This document shows, one piece after another, positions 17,499 to 27,177 of a stretch of DNA of 64,000 bases; within the stretch, counting starts at the first letter, position 1; each line of letters starts with the position of its first letter. Under the pieces are notes generated by a model. That model was not told where the DNA came from. It saw nothing but the letters and a program-made list of their open reading frames with translations, and did no database searches. Origin of the DNA: Arthrobacter sp. NEB 688 (GTDB lineage Bacteria; Actinomycetota; Actinomycetes; Actinomycetales; Dermatophilaceae); contig NZ_CP053707.1 of the NCBI RefSeq assembly GCF_013201035.1, positions 124,001 through 188,000 of the forward strand, read 5' to 3'. Both the position numbers and the translations under genes were made by a program.

Positions 17499-17550
17499 GC
17501 AGGGAGCGGCGCTCCACGCGCGACGAATAATCCTGCCCTACAACGGAAGA

Positions 17551-17591
17551 CGTCCGGGAGCTGCGTGCAGGGGGTTCGCAGCTCCCGGACG
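17551..17591 (+). terminator. Strong hairpin with a TGCAGGGG loop
   Basis: Fifteen-bp perfect stem (CGTCCGGGAGCTGCG and complement) with an 11-base loop TGCAGGGGGTT. It follows the 90-aa gene and precedes the response-regulator promoter. The loop word recurs in the hairpin array at 50 kb. Confidence 0.8.
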
Positions 17592-17716
17592 CCGGTCCGA
17601 GGCCCGGAACGCCTCTCGGCCGACCGGACCCGAGTACTGTACCTGACGTCCGGGGCGTCCGCTGACGCGCGAGGGGTAGGGTCCCGCAGCACGAGCACCG
17701 CACGGAGGGAGACGCG

Positions 17717-18406
<690 letters not shown>

Positions 18407-19853
18407 CGGCGAACCGGCACCAGCCCTCGGGGCTCTCGGTGGCCTCGACGGTGCCGTCGTGCGCCGCCACGACCTCGGCGACGATGGCGAGCCCCAGCCC
18501 GGTGCCGCCCGTGCCGCGGGTGCGGGAGTCGTCGAGGCGCACGAACCGGTTGAACACGCGGTCGCGGTCGCGCGGCTCGATGGGCGGCCCGTCGTTGTCG
18601 ACGGTGAGCACGGCCGCCGTGCCGTCGTGGCCGAGCCGGACCCGGACGACCTCGTTGCGGTGGCGCTCGGCGTTCTCGAGGAGGTTGCGCACGACGCGCC
18701 CGAGCCGCGCGGGGTCGCCCTCGAGGCGCACCGGCTCGACGGCGACCGAGACGGGCATCCCGCGCGCGCGCAGGGCGCCGGTCTCGGCGAGGACGACGTC
18801 GTCGAGGTCGATCTCGGCGCGGTGCAGGACCATCGCGTGCTCGTCGGCGGACGCGAGGGTCAGCAGGTCCTCGACGAGGACGGCGAGCCGGTCGACCTCG
18901 GCCGAGGCGCGGGCGGCCGTCGCCTGCCGGTCGGTGCTCGGGCGCTCCTCGGCGAGCCGGTCGAGGAGCACGCGGATGGTCGCGAGCGGGCTACGCAGCT
19001 CGTGGCCGGCGTCGGCGACGAACGCGCGCCGCGAGGCGTCGGCGGTGTGCATCCGCTCGAGCAGGTGGTTCATCGTCTCGGCGAGGCGGGCGAGCTCGTC
19101 GCGGCCGGCCGGGACCTCGAGCGCCGGGCCGGGGGCCGGGGGCGCACCGGAGGCCGCGACCGCCTCGACCTGGTCGCGCATCCGCTCGACGGGCCGCAGG
19201 GCCTGGCCGACGGCGAAGGTCGTCACCGCGCCGAGCAGGGCGATGAGCCCGACCGCGCCGATGAAGGCGAACTCCGTCGACTGCCCGAGCGCGGTGGCCT
19301 CGACGCGGGTCGGCACCCCGACGATCAGCGTGTAGTGCTCGGACTCGGGCGAGACCGCGTCGGTCGTCGCGACGACCCAGGCGCCCTCGGGCAGGCCCGT
19401 GACGTCGGAGACCTGCTCGACGCGCACCTCGTCGCCCTCGGGCTCGGAGCGCAGCAACGGGGTCGTGGGGGCGCCACCCGTCGCGGCGACGACCTCGCGG
19501 GTGCGCGGGTCGACGACCTGGACCACCCGGTTGCCGTCGACGACGGCGTGCGTGCCGATGAGGTCGCTGACGCCGTGCACCGCGAGGTCGGCCCGCAGCT
19601 CGACGACCTCGGCGCGCGCGACGTCGCGGGCGGAGGCCTCGAGCACCTGGCCGAGCGAGAGGTAGACGATGCCCGCGAGCGCGGCGCTGATGAGCAGGAC
19701 GACCGGCATCGTCAGGGCGAGGATGCGGCTCCTCAGGCCGAGCCGGACGCGCATGCGGCGAGTCTAGGCGGGGCCACCGACGCAGCGCCCGGTCGGACGC
19801 CCCGCCCGCCGCGCCGACCTCTCAGGAAGCGCGGCACCGGGCAGGATGGCGGG

Positions 19854-20840
19854 GTGAGCGCCCCCTCCCGCACCCTCGTCCTGCGCAGCGACCGGCTGGT
19901 CCTCGAGGTCGTCACCACCGGCGCCGCCGTGCGCCGGCTCGTCCTCGACGACGACGGCCCGGTCGACCTCGTGCTCGGCCACCGCGACCCCGCCACCTAC
20001 GACGACGACGGCGGCTACCTCGGGGCGACCGTCGGGCGCTTCACCAACCGGCTCGGTGGTGGGCGCCTCGTGGTCGACGGCACCGAGCACCGGGTGCCGC
20101 CGAACGACGGCGCGAACGCGCTGCACGGCGGCCCGGTGGGCTGGGACCGGCTCGCCTGGGAGGTGCTCGAGGAGGCGCCGGACCGGGTCGTGCTCGGCCT
20201 GACCAGCCCCGACGGCGACCAGGGCCTGCCCGGCGAGGTGACCGCACGGGTCACCTACGAGGTCGCCGGCGACGAGGTGCGCCTGCACCACCACGCGACG
20301 ACGAGCGCGACCACCTACCTCGGGATGACCAACCACGCCTACTTCTCGCTCGACGGCGGTCCGGACGTGCTCGAGCACCGGCTCGAGGTGGGTGCGTCGG
20401 CGTTCACCCCGGTCGGCGCCGACCTGCTGCCGACCGGCGAGGTGCTGCCGGTCGACGGCACGCCCTTCGACCTGCGGCGGGCCCGACTGCTGCGCGACGT
20501 CCTCGCCCTCGACGACGAGCAGCTGGTGCGGGGTGGCGGCCTGGACCACAACCTCGTCCTCGACGGGTCCGGGATGCGCCGGGCCGCGCGGCTCGTCGGG
20601 GCGAGCGGCCGGTGGGTCGAGGTGCACACCGACCGGCCGGCGGTGCAGGTCTACACGGGGGCCCACTTCGACGGCGCGCTGACCGGTCTCGACGGTCGGC
20701 CGCTGCTGCGGCACGCCGGGGTCGCGCTCGAGACGCAGGGCTACCCGGACGCGCCGAACCATCCCGGCTTCCCCGACGCGCTCGTGCGCCCCGGCGAGGC
20801 CTTGGAGGCCCGGACCACCTGGCGCGTCGGCCGCGACTGA
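19854..20840 (+). CDS. galM: Aldose 1-epimerase
   Basis: Converts alpha and beta anomers of hexoses. The 328-residue product has the galactose-mutarotase signatures: GRFTNRLGGGRLVVDG, NALHGGPVGWDRLAW with the first active-site His, MTNHAYFSLDGG with the catalytic His, the sugar-contacting Asp in GGLDHNLVL, VYTGAHFDG, and ALETQGYPDAPNHPGF with the catalytic Glu. The start is a GTG at 19854. It diverges from the kinase gene. Its last 20 bases are duplicated downstream within a tandem repeat. Confidence 0.93.
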   Translation: MSAPSRTLVLRSDRLVLEVVTTGAAVRRLVLDDDGPVDLVLGHRDPATYDDDGGYLGATVGRFTNRLGGGRLVVDGTEHRVPPNDGANALHGGPVGWDRLAWEVLEEAPDRVVLGLTSPDGDQGLPGEVTARVTYEVAGDEVRLHHHATTSATTYLGMTNHAYFSLDGGPDVLEHRLEVGASAFTPVGADLLPTGEVLPVDGTPFDLRRARLLRDVLALDDEQLVRGGGLDHNLVLDGSGMRRAARLVGASGRWVEVHTDRPAVQVYTGAHFDGALTGLDGRPLLRHAGVALETQGYPDAPNHPGFPDALVRPGEALEARTTWRVGRD

Positions 20841-21048
20841 GCAGCGTGCAGAAATCGACGAAAGCGTCGATCGATGCACACCCGACGACGCACCGACCGT
20901 GCACACATCGACGAAAGCGTCAGTTGGTGCACACCCGGCGCGTCGGCCGCGACTGTGCAGCGTGCAGAAATCGACGAAAGCGTCAGTTAGTGCACGCCCG
21001 ACGACGACCCGACCGTGCACAAATCGACACATTCGTCAGTTGGTGCAC
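20821..21048. repeat. Tandem palindromic repeats (4 x 34 bp) with a 116-bp duplication that copies the galM tail
   Basis: Four 34-bp units begin GTGCA and end TGCAC: 20846-20879, 20899-20932, 20962-20995 and 21015-21048. Their cores read TCGACGAAAGCGTC (three units) or TCGACACATTCGTC (one), each with inverted GAC/GTC halves. Starts are 53, 63 and 53 bp apart. The stretch from 20821, including the last galM codons and stop, recurs at 20937 with one base change, showing a tandem duplication of 116 bp. It fills the space between galM and the converging dehydrogenase gene. Confidence 0.9.
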
Positions 21049-21066
21049 GCCGACCGGCGTCGGAGG

Positions 21067-21909
21067 TCAGGGGAAGACGGTGCGGACGGCCGCCATGTCG
21101 TCGGCGCCGTGCCCGGCCCCGGATGCCTCGGTGAACAGCTCGCGGACGGCGTGGAGCAGCCCGGTCGGGAACCCCGTCGCCGCCCCGGCCTCGACCATCA
21201 GCCCGAGGTCCTTGACGACCCCGTCGACCTCGAACGACGGCGTCCAGTCCTGCGCGAGCATCGCCCCGCCCTTGACCTTCGCGTAGGGCGCGAACACCGG
21301 GCCGCCGTCGATGGCCTCGAGGAACAGCGCCGGGTCGACGCCGAGCGCCCCGGCCAGGGCGAGCGACTGCGCGGTGCCGGCCGTCAGGAGCGCGACCCAC
21401 GCGTTGCACGCGAGCTTGAGCGCGCTGGCCGCGCCGACCTCGTCACCGGCGACGACCGAGCGCGACCCGATGGCCTCGAGCACCGGGGCAACCCTCTGCC
21501 GCAAGGCCTCCGGGCCGGAGAGCAGGACCACCAGCGCGCCCTCCTCGGCCGGCTTGCGCGTCCCGAGCACTGGCGCGTCGAGCACCCGCCCGGCCCCGAC
21601 CTCGGCGACCCGCGCCGCGCCCTCGACCCCGACCGTCCCGCACTGCAGCCAGACGGCGTCCTCGGCGAGGTGGGCGACGACCTCGCCGCCGACCTCGACG
21701 GTCGCGTCCGCGTCGAAGAGCATCGTCACGACGACGTCGGCGCCGTCGACGGCCTCGGCCACCGACGCCGCCACCGTCGCACCGTCCGCGGCGAGCGGCT
21801 CGGCGCGCGCGGCGGTGCGGTTCCAGGCGCGCACCTCGTGCCCCTCGCGCAGCAGGCTGCGGACCATCCCGCTGCCCATGATCCCCGTCCCCAGCACCGC
21901 GACCCGCAC
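21067..21909 (-). CDS. NAD(P)-dependent beta-hydroxyacid dehydrogenase (3-hydroxyisobutyrate dehydrogenase-like)
   Basis: A 280-residue Rossmann enzyme starting VAVLGTGIMGSGMVRSLL, the dinucleotide site of this family. The helical domain contains KLACNAWVALLTAGTAQSL with the catalytic Lys, and the segment KVKGGAML, then DGVVKDLGLM. Substrates of the family include 3-hydroxyisobutyrate, tartronate semialdehyde and imines. I use GTG 21907-21909, which has GGAGG five bases upstream; an ATG at 21921 would overlap that site. It is a single-gene unit facing galM. Confidence 0.88.
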   Translation of the reverse strand: MRVAVLGTGIMGSGMVRSLLREGHEVRAWNRTAARAEPLAADGATVAASVAEAVDGADVVVTMLFDADATVEVGGEVVAHLAEDAVWLQCGTVGVEGAARVAEVGAGRVLDAPVLGTRKPAEEGALVVLLSGPEALRQRVAPVLEAIGSRSVVAGDEVGAASALKLACNAWVALLTAGTAQSLALAGALGVDPALFLEAIDGGPVFAPYAKVKGGAMLAQDWTPSFEVDGVVKDLGLMVEAGAATGFPTGLLHAVRELFTEASGAGHGADDMAAVRTVFP

Positions 21910-21980
21910 GTCGTCCTCCATCGTCCGTCGTGACGCCGACCGGCCGGCCGGCGCCACCGACCACCCTGCCACCGCGCACG

Positions 21981-22013
21981 CTCCCGCGGCCGGACAGGGA
22001 CCGGCCGCGGGAG
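21981..22013. terminator. Hairpin terminator of the monooxygenase/dehydrogenase operon
   Basis: Thirteen-bp perfect stem CTCCCGCGGCCGG with a seven-base loop, 17 bp beyond the stop of the leftward dehydrogenase gene. Confidence 0.75.
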
Positions 22014-22030
22014 GTGGGGTCAGGGGTGGG

Positions 22031-23086
22031 TCACGGGTGGACGAGGATCTTGACGTTCTCCTCCTTGTTGTCGACGAGCTGCCGGAAGCCCTGCTCGACG
22101 ATGTCGCCGAGGTCGATCCGCCCGGTGATGAACTGGTACGGGTCGACCTTGCCGTCGCGGACCATCGCGATCGTCGCCGGGTGGTCGTCGCAGTAGGCGA
22201 GGCTGCCGAGCACGTCGACCTCGCGGAAGACGAGGTCGTTCATCGCGACGGAGGCCTCGTGGCCCCAGATCGCGACGTTGACGCAGCGGCCGCCGGCGCG
22301 GGTGGAGCGGATGGCCGTCGCGAGCACCTGGTCGATGCCGGCGCACTCGAAGGAGACGTCGGCGCCACGACCGGCGGTGAGCTCCATGACGGCCTCGACG
22401 ACGTCGGCGTCCCGGGGGTCGACGACGTGGTCGGCGCCGGCGACGACGGCCTTCTCCTTGCGGGCCCGCGCGGGCTCGACGACGAGCACCTGCTCGACCC
22501 CGACCGCCTTGAGGCAGGCGGTCGTCACGAGCCCGATCGGGCCGGCCCCGAAGACGAGGGCCGAGTGCTGCGGCTGCGCCCCCGAGAGCCGGACCGCGTG
22601 GTACGCCACGGCCAGCGGCTCGATGAGCGCGCCGACGTCGGTGCCGAGCTCCCCCAGCGGATGGACCCAGCGGCGCTCGGCGACGACGAACTGGCTGAAG
22701 CCACCGCCCTGCCCCGAGAGACCGACGAAACCCAGTGTCGCGCAGACGTTGTAGCGACCCTGCCGGCACGCGTCGCACCGCCCGCAGATGATGTACGGCT
22801 CGACGACGACACGGTCGCCGACGGCGAGGTCCGTGACGCCCTCGCCGAGCTCGGCGACGACACCGGCGAACTCGTGCCCGAGCGTGATCGGGGCGGACTC
22901 GCCGGTCAGCGGGTGCGGCGCGTCGGCCGTCGGCGCGAAGATCGGCCCGTCGAGGTACTCGTGCAGATCGGTGCCGCAGATGCCGCACCACTCGACCTCG
23001 ACCTTGACGGTGCCGGGCCGGGTGGCCGGCTCGGGGACGTCGTCGACGCGGATGTCGCCGCGGGCGTGGAAGCGGGCGGCCCTCAT
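22031..23086 (-). CDS. Zinc-dependent alcohol dehydrogenase, 2,3-butanediol dehydrogenase-like
   Basis: Medium-chain dehydrogenase of 351 residues. Catalytic zinc ligands are Cys37 (WCGICGTDLHEY) and His71-Glu72 (LGHEFAG); the structural zinc cysteines are 101, 104, 107 and 115. The NAD site is LVFGAGPIGLV. The N-terminal segment EYLDGPIFAP is typical of (R,R)-butanediol/acetoin dehydrogenases. The ATG overlaps the monooxygenase stop (ATGA), so both enzymes are made together, suggesting a route that oxidises a ketone or secondary alcohol. The divergent GAF regulator fits acetoin- or ketone-responsive control. Confidence 0.9.
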   Translation of the reverse strand: MRAARFHARGDIRVDDVPEPATRPGTVKVEVEWCGICGTDLHEYLDGPIFAPTADAPHPLTGESAPITLGHEFAGVVAELGEGVTDLAVGDRVVVEPYIICGRCDACRQGRYNVCATLGFVGLSGQGGGFSQFVVAERRWVHPLGELGTDVGALIEPLAVAYHAVRLSGAQPQHSALVFGAGPIGLVTTACLKAVGVEQVLVVEPARARKEKAVVAGADHVVDPRDADVVEAVMELTAGRGADVSFECAGIDQVLATAIRSTRAGGRCVNVAIWGHEASVAMNDLVFREVDVLGSLAYCDDHPATIAMVRDGKVDPYQFITGRIDLGDIVEQGFRQLVDNKEENVKILVHP

Positions 23087-24915
23087 GACGTGTGGTTCAC
23101 CTCCTGCAGCCGGTGCACCGGGGTGTCGAGCCCCTCGAAGCGCGCCTTGAGCTGGAGCGCGAGGAACTGCGAGTAGTGGCGCGACTGGTGGAGGTTGCCG
23201 CCGTGCATCCACAGGTTGGGCACCTGCGTCGGCTTCCACATGTTGCGCTGCTCGCCCTCCCACGGCCCGGGGTCCTTCGTCGTGTCGGAGCCGAGGCCCC
23301 AGCACTTGCCGAGCCGGTCGGCCGTCTCCTGGTCGATGAGGTCGGCGACCCAGCCGTTCATCGAGTTGTAGCCGGTGGCGAAGACGACGAGGTCGGCGGG
23401 CAGCTCGGTGCCGTCGTCGAGGACGACCGCGTCCTCGGTGAGGCGCACGACCTGGCCGTGGGCCAGCTTGACGTCGCCGTTCGCCACGAGCTCCGCGGCG
23501 CCGACGTCGATGTAGTAGCCGGAGCCGCGTCGCAGGTACTTCATGAACAGCCCGGACCCGTCGTCACCCCAGTCGAGCCAGAAGCCGGCCTTCTCGAGGC
23601 GGTCGTAGAAGTCCTTGTCGACCTCGGCCATCTTCTCGTAGGCGGGGATCTGGAACTCGTGGAGGATCCGGTAGGGCAGCGACGCGAAGATCATGTCGGC
23701 CTTCTCGGTCGTCACGCCGGCCGCGAGCGCCCGCTCGGAGTAGAGGTCGCCGAGGCCGTACTCCATGAGGCTGTCGGACTTGACGATGTGCGTCGAGCTG
23801 CGCTGCACCATCGTGACGTCGACGTCGTTCTCCCACAGCGCTCCACAGATGTCGAAGGCGCTGTTGTTGCTGCCGATGACGACGGCCTTCTTGCCGCGGT
23901 ACGCGTCCGGGCCGGGGTGGCGCGAGGAGTGGTGCACGTCGCCGCGGAAGACGTCCATGCCCTCGACCTCGGGCATCCGCGCCTTGCCGCTCATGCCCGT
24001 CGCGAAGACGAGGTGCGTCGGGCGCAGCGTCAGCGGCTGCCCCTCCTTCTCGACCTCGACGACCCACTCGCCGGCCTCGTCGTTCCAGGTCGCGCTCTTG
24101 GCCTCGGTGCTCGACCAGTACGGCACCTCCATGACCTTGACGTACGACTCGAGCCAGTCGCCGATCTTGTCCTTTGGCGCGAAGACCGGCCAGGTGTCGG
24201 GGAACTTGACGTACGGCAGGTGGTCGTACCAGACCGGGTCGTGCAGGCAGAGCGACTTGTAGCGGCCGCGCCACTGGTCACCGGGCCGCGGGTGCTTGTC
24301 GAGGACGAGGCTCGGGACGCCGAGCTGGCGCAGCCGGGCCCCGAGCGCGATGCCGCCCTGGCCGCCGCCGACGACGAGCACGTACGGCTGCGTCGTCGAG
24401 CCGAGCGACTCGGCCTCCTGCTGGCGCTGCTCCTTCCACGTCGTGCGCGAGCGGTTGGCGCCGTGCTCGGCGCCCCGGACGCGTCGGGTGCCGCGCGGCT
24501 CCTCGTGGCCCTTGAGCTCGTCGAGGGTCGTGAGGAAGGTCCAGGCCCGGTCCTCGCCCTCCTCCTCGACGAGCCGCACGAGGCCGCTGCCGCGCCCCAC
24601 GCCCGTCTCGAAGGTGAACCACGCCGTGACGACACCGCCGTCCTCGGTCGCGGGCTCGCTCGTCACGAACGCCGACGCCGCGGTCCGCTCGGCCGTCGCG
24701 GCGAGCAGGTCGCGCACGCCCTCGCGGTCCTCGACGGTCGTGAGGTTCCACGTGAACGACACGAGGTCGCGCCAGAAGCTGCGCGTCGCGAACATCCCGG
24801 CGGCGCGGTCGAGGTCGCCTGCGACGAGCGCCTGCTCGAACCCGGAGAGCCAGGCGTCGGCCCGGGCCGGCGCGCTCCCCTCCTCGGTCGTCGTGCGCTC
24901 CAGGGTGTCGGTCAT
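23083..24915 (-). CDS. Flavin-containing monooxygenase with an N-terminal SnoaL-like domain
   Basis: A 610-residue FAD/NADPH enzyme. Residues 20-140 form an NTF2/SnoaL-like domain (ADAWLSGFEQALVAGDLD). Then come the FAD site VLVVGGGQGGIALGARL (about 180-195), the flavin-monooxygenase fingerprint FRGDVHHSSRHPG, the NADPH site VVIGSNNSAFDICGALWEND and VVFATGYNSMNG. Such proteins hydroxylate or insert oxygen into small ketones, amines or sulfides. The ATG at 24913-24915 has GAGGAG upstream. It is coupled to a butanediol-type dehydrogenase and divergent from a GAF regulator. Substrate is inferred to be a ketone or alcohol but not proven. Confidence 0.9.
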   Translation of the reverse strand: MTDTLERTTTEEGSAPARADAWLSGFEQALVAGDLDRAAGMFATRSFWRDLVSFTWNLTTVEDREGVRDLLAATAERTAASAFVTSEPATEDGGVVTAWFTFETGVGRGSGLVRLVEEEGEDRAWTFLTTLDELKGHEEPRGTRRVRGAEHGANRSRTTWKEQRQQEAESLGSTTQPYVLVVGGGQGGIALGARLRQLGVPSLVLDKHPRPGDQWRGRYKSLCLHDPVWYDHLPYVKFPDTWPVFAPKDKIGDWLESYVKVMEVPYWSSTEAKSATWNDEAGEWVVEVEKEGQPLTLRPTHLVFATGMSGKARMPEVEGMDVFRGDVHHSSRHPGPDAYRGKKAVVIGSNNSAFDICGALWENDVDVTMVQRSSTHIVKSDSLMEYGLGDLYSERALAAGVTTEKADMIFASLPYRILHEFQIPAYEKMAEVDKDFYDRLEKAGFWLDWGDDGSGLFMKYLRRGSGYYIDVGAAELVANGDVKLAHGQVVRLTEDAVVLDDGTELPADLVVFATGYNSMNGWVADLIDQETADRLGKCWGLGSDTTKDPGPWEGEQRNMWKPTQVPNLWMHGGNLHQSRHYSQFLALQLKARFEGLDTPVHRLQEVNHTS

Positions 24916-25000
24916 GGGGGCTCCTCTCGGGCCGCGCACGTCCCCGTCGACGTGCGCTGATGGGGCACAGGACAGCAAGCGGACGGGTCCGGCGGGAAGG

Positions 25001-25016
25001 GTTGCAGCGCGTTGCA
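25001..25016. promoter_or_regulatory. GTTGCA direct repeat in the monooxygenase / GAF-regulator divergent region
   Basis: GTTGCA-GCGC-GTTGCA, two half-sites exactly 10 bp apart, sits between the divergent genes. One helical turn of spacing suggests a site for the adjacent regulator. Evidence is positional only. Confidence 0.35.
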
Positions 25017-25106
25017 TCCCCTCCGGTTCGGCGGGGCGCCCGCGGACCCGGGGGGCTAGCCTGTGGCCATCACCCGGCGGCGCCGCCGGGGGGTGAGGAG
25101 CCGACG

Positions 25107-26309
25107 ATGACGTCGTACCGCGCCGGGAGCGCCGTGGCCCCGGGCACCGACCTCGGGCAGCACGCCCGCGCGCTGCGCCGCGTCCACGACGCCGTGATGG
25201 GCGGCTCCGCCCCCGCCGCGGCGGTGCGGCCCGTCGTCTCCCGCTCCTGGCGCCGCACCCTCGGGTTCGGTCTCGACCCCACGCACGCCAACGCGCGCGC
25301 CCCGCTGCCGCTCGGCGAGGTCGAGCGCCGGCGCCGCGAGTCGCCCCTGCGGCTGGTCGTCGACGAGATCCGGGCGGTGCTGACGTCGGTCGCCGACGCG
25401 TCGCGGTTCATCGTCGTCGTCACCGACGCCGACGGCATCATCCTCTGGCGCGGGGGCTCCCCCGGCGTGCTGCGCACGGCCGACTCGCTCGGCTTCACCG
25501 AGGGCGCGACGTGGACCGAGGACCACGTCGGCACCAACGCCATCGGTACCGCCCTGGCCGAGCAGGCCCCGGTGCAGCTCTTCTCGGCCGAGCACTTCGA
25601 GGAGGGGCAGCACCCCTGGTACTGCACGGCCTCCCCCGTCCACGACCCCCGCACCGGGGCGATGCTCGGCGTCGTCGACGTGTCGGGGCCGGCGCTCACG
25701 CTGCACCCGGCGCTCATCGCCCTCGTCGACACCGCGACCAAGCTCGCCGAGGCGCGGCTGTGGCGCCACCACGAGCAGGCGCTGCAGCGGCTGCGGCGCT
25801 CGGCCGAGCACGTGCTCGCGACGACGCACGGGCCGGTGCTGCTCGTCGACGACGACGGCTGGGTCGCCCACCACAGCGGCGTGCTCGTCCGCGACCGCAT
25901 CGCCGCCCCGCGCGAGAACCTGCCGCTCACCGTGCCGGGGCTGGGCCTCTGCCTGCCCGAGCGGCTCGGCGAGGGCTGGCTCGTGCGCCCCGACGAGCAG
26001 GCGGCCGTGCTGACGGCGACGCTGCGCACGGTCGGCGGCGAGGCGCTGCTCGAGGTGGCGGGCGGCCCCGACGGCGGCTGGCGGACGGCGCTGACGCCGC
26101 GGCACGCGGCCGTCCTGCGGCTGCTCGCCGCGGCCGGCCCCGACGGGCTGACGGCGGCGGCGCTCAGCCGCTCGCTCTTCGGCGACGAGCAGCACCAGGT
26201 GACCGTGCGCGCCGAGGTCAGCCGGCTGCGCCGGGTCGTCGGGGCGATCGTCGCCGCGGCGCCCTACCGGGTCGCCGAGGGCGTCCGGCTCACCTGCGAC
26301 CCCACCTGA
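25107..26309 (+). CDS. GAF-domain transcriptional regulator (AcoR-like, without AAA+ domain)
   Basis: The 400-residue protein opens with the pattern seen at the start of acetoin-type activators (VVSRSWRRTLGFGLDPTHA), followed by a GAF ligand domain (RFIVVVTDADGIILWRGGSP, ATWTEDHVGTNAIGTALAE, SAEHFEEGQHPWYCTASPVH). It lacks the sigma-54-interacting AAA+ module. The C-terminus (LTPRHAAVLRLLAAAGPDGL, AALSRSLFGDE, VTVRAEVSRLRRVVG) looks like a winged-helix DNA-binding domain. It is divergent from the monooxygenase/dehydrogenase operon, which it probably activates in response to a ketone or diol. GAGGAG precedes the ATG. Confidence 0.85.
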   Translation: MTSYRAGSAVAPGTDLGQHARALRRVHDAVMGGSAPAAAVRPVVSRSWRRTLGFGLDPTHANARAPLPLGEVERRRRESPLRLVVDEIRAVLTSVADASRFIVVVTDADGIILWRGGSPGVLRTADSLGFTEGATWTEDHVGTNAIGTALAEQAPVQLFSAEHFEEGQHPWYCTASPVHDPRTGAMLGVVDVSGPALTLHPALIALVDTATKLAEARLWRHHEQALQRLRRSAEHVLATTHGPVLLVDDDGWVAHHSGVLVRDRIAAPRENLPLTVPGLGLCLPERLGEGWLVRPDEQAAVLTATLRTVGGEALLEVAGGPDGGWRTALTPRHAAVLRLLAAAGPDGLTAAALSRSLFGDEQHQVTVRAEVSRLRRVVGAIVAAAPYRVAEGVRLTCDPT

Positions 26310-26332
26310 CCCCGGCTCCTGCTCCTCTGGTT

Positions 26333-26387
26333 GCGAGTTCCGCCGCCGGACGCGCCGTCGGGCGGCGTGTCGGACGGCGGAACTCGC
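26333..26387. repeat. 55-bp dispersed palindrome, family A, copy 3
   Basis: GCGAGTTCCGCCGCCG, the centre containing GACGCGCCGT, and the mirrored arm. Pairing extends outward to 26327-26393, giving 19-bp perfect arms. It lies between converging genes. Confidence 0.85.
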
Positions 26388-26411
26388 AACCAGTCGGACG
26401 ACAGGGGGCGG

Positions 26412-27164
26412 TCAGGAGGAGGGGCCGAAGCGCTCGGTGCGGATGGCGCCCGAGTCGTGCCCCTTCCCGATGAGGATGCCCGCCGCCGCCTCGACGAACC
26501 CCGACGGCCCGCAGACGTAGACGACCGGCGGCGCCGGGAAGGCGTCGACCGCCGGCAGGTCCTCCGGCCGCAGCCGCCCCGGCTCGCGCGCCTCGTCGGG
26601 CAGCCCGCCCCGGGTGTAGAGCCGGTCGACCCGTAGCCCCGGCGAGGTCCGGGCGAGCGCGAAGAGCTCGTTGGTGTAGATGACGTGGTCCGGCGTGCGC
26701 GCCGAGTACACGAGGTGGAACGGCTGCGTCGCACCGACGCGCGAGCGGTGGCGCACCATCGCCATGAGCGGCACGACCCCCGAGCCGCCGGCGACGAGGA
26801 GCACCGGCTCGGGCATCGACTCGTCCCAGCGGAACCAGCCGCCGATCGGGCCGCGCACCTCGAGCTCGTCGCCCTCGCGGGCCTCGCCGACGAGCCACGG
26901 CGAGACCTCGCCCTCGGTGACGAGCTGGACGGTGAGGACGAGCCGGCCGGTCTCCGGGGCCGAGGCCACCGAGTACGTCCGGGTCGCGGTGTAGCCGTCG
27001 TCGGCGGTGAGCCGGACGTCGACGTGCTGCCCCGCGTGGTGGCCCGGCCAGCCGGGCACGTCGAGCACGACGGTCCGCGCGGTGCGCGTCTCGAGCCAGG
27101 CGTCCTCGACGCGGGCGGGGTACCAGGGCATGGGCAGCGGCGGGGAGGACCACGCGACGGTCAT
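26412..27164 (-). CDS. Ferredoxin-NADP reductase-like flavoprotein (FAD/NAD-binding, no 2Fe-2S domain)
   Basis: A 250-residue oxidoreductase. The FAD half has RTYSVASAPETG and GPIGGWFRWD; the NAD half has LLVAGGSGVVPLMAM and VVYVCGPSGFVEAA. It ends with ERFGPSS and carries no plant-type ferredoxin domain. It starts 13 bp after the molybdopterin enzyme in the same operon. In many actinobacteria this pair is conserved, so the flavoprotein probably passes electrons between NAD(P)H and the molybdenum enzyme. Confidence 0.9.
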   Translation of the reverse strand: MTVAWSSPPLPMPWYPARVEDAWLETRTARTVVLDVPGWPGHHAGQHVDVRLTADDGYTATRTYSVASAPETGRLVLTVQLVTEGEVSPWLVGEAREGDELEVRGPIGGWFRWDESMPEPVLLVAGGSGVVPLMAMVRHRSRVGATQPFHLVYSARTPDHVIYTNELFALARTSPGLRVDRLYTRGGLPDEAREPGRLRPEDLPAVDAFPAPPVVYVCGPSGFVEAAAGILIGKGHDSGAIRTERFGPSS

Positions 27165-27177
27165 CGGGGCACCGGCC

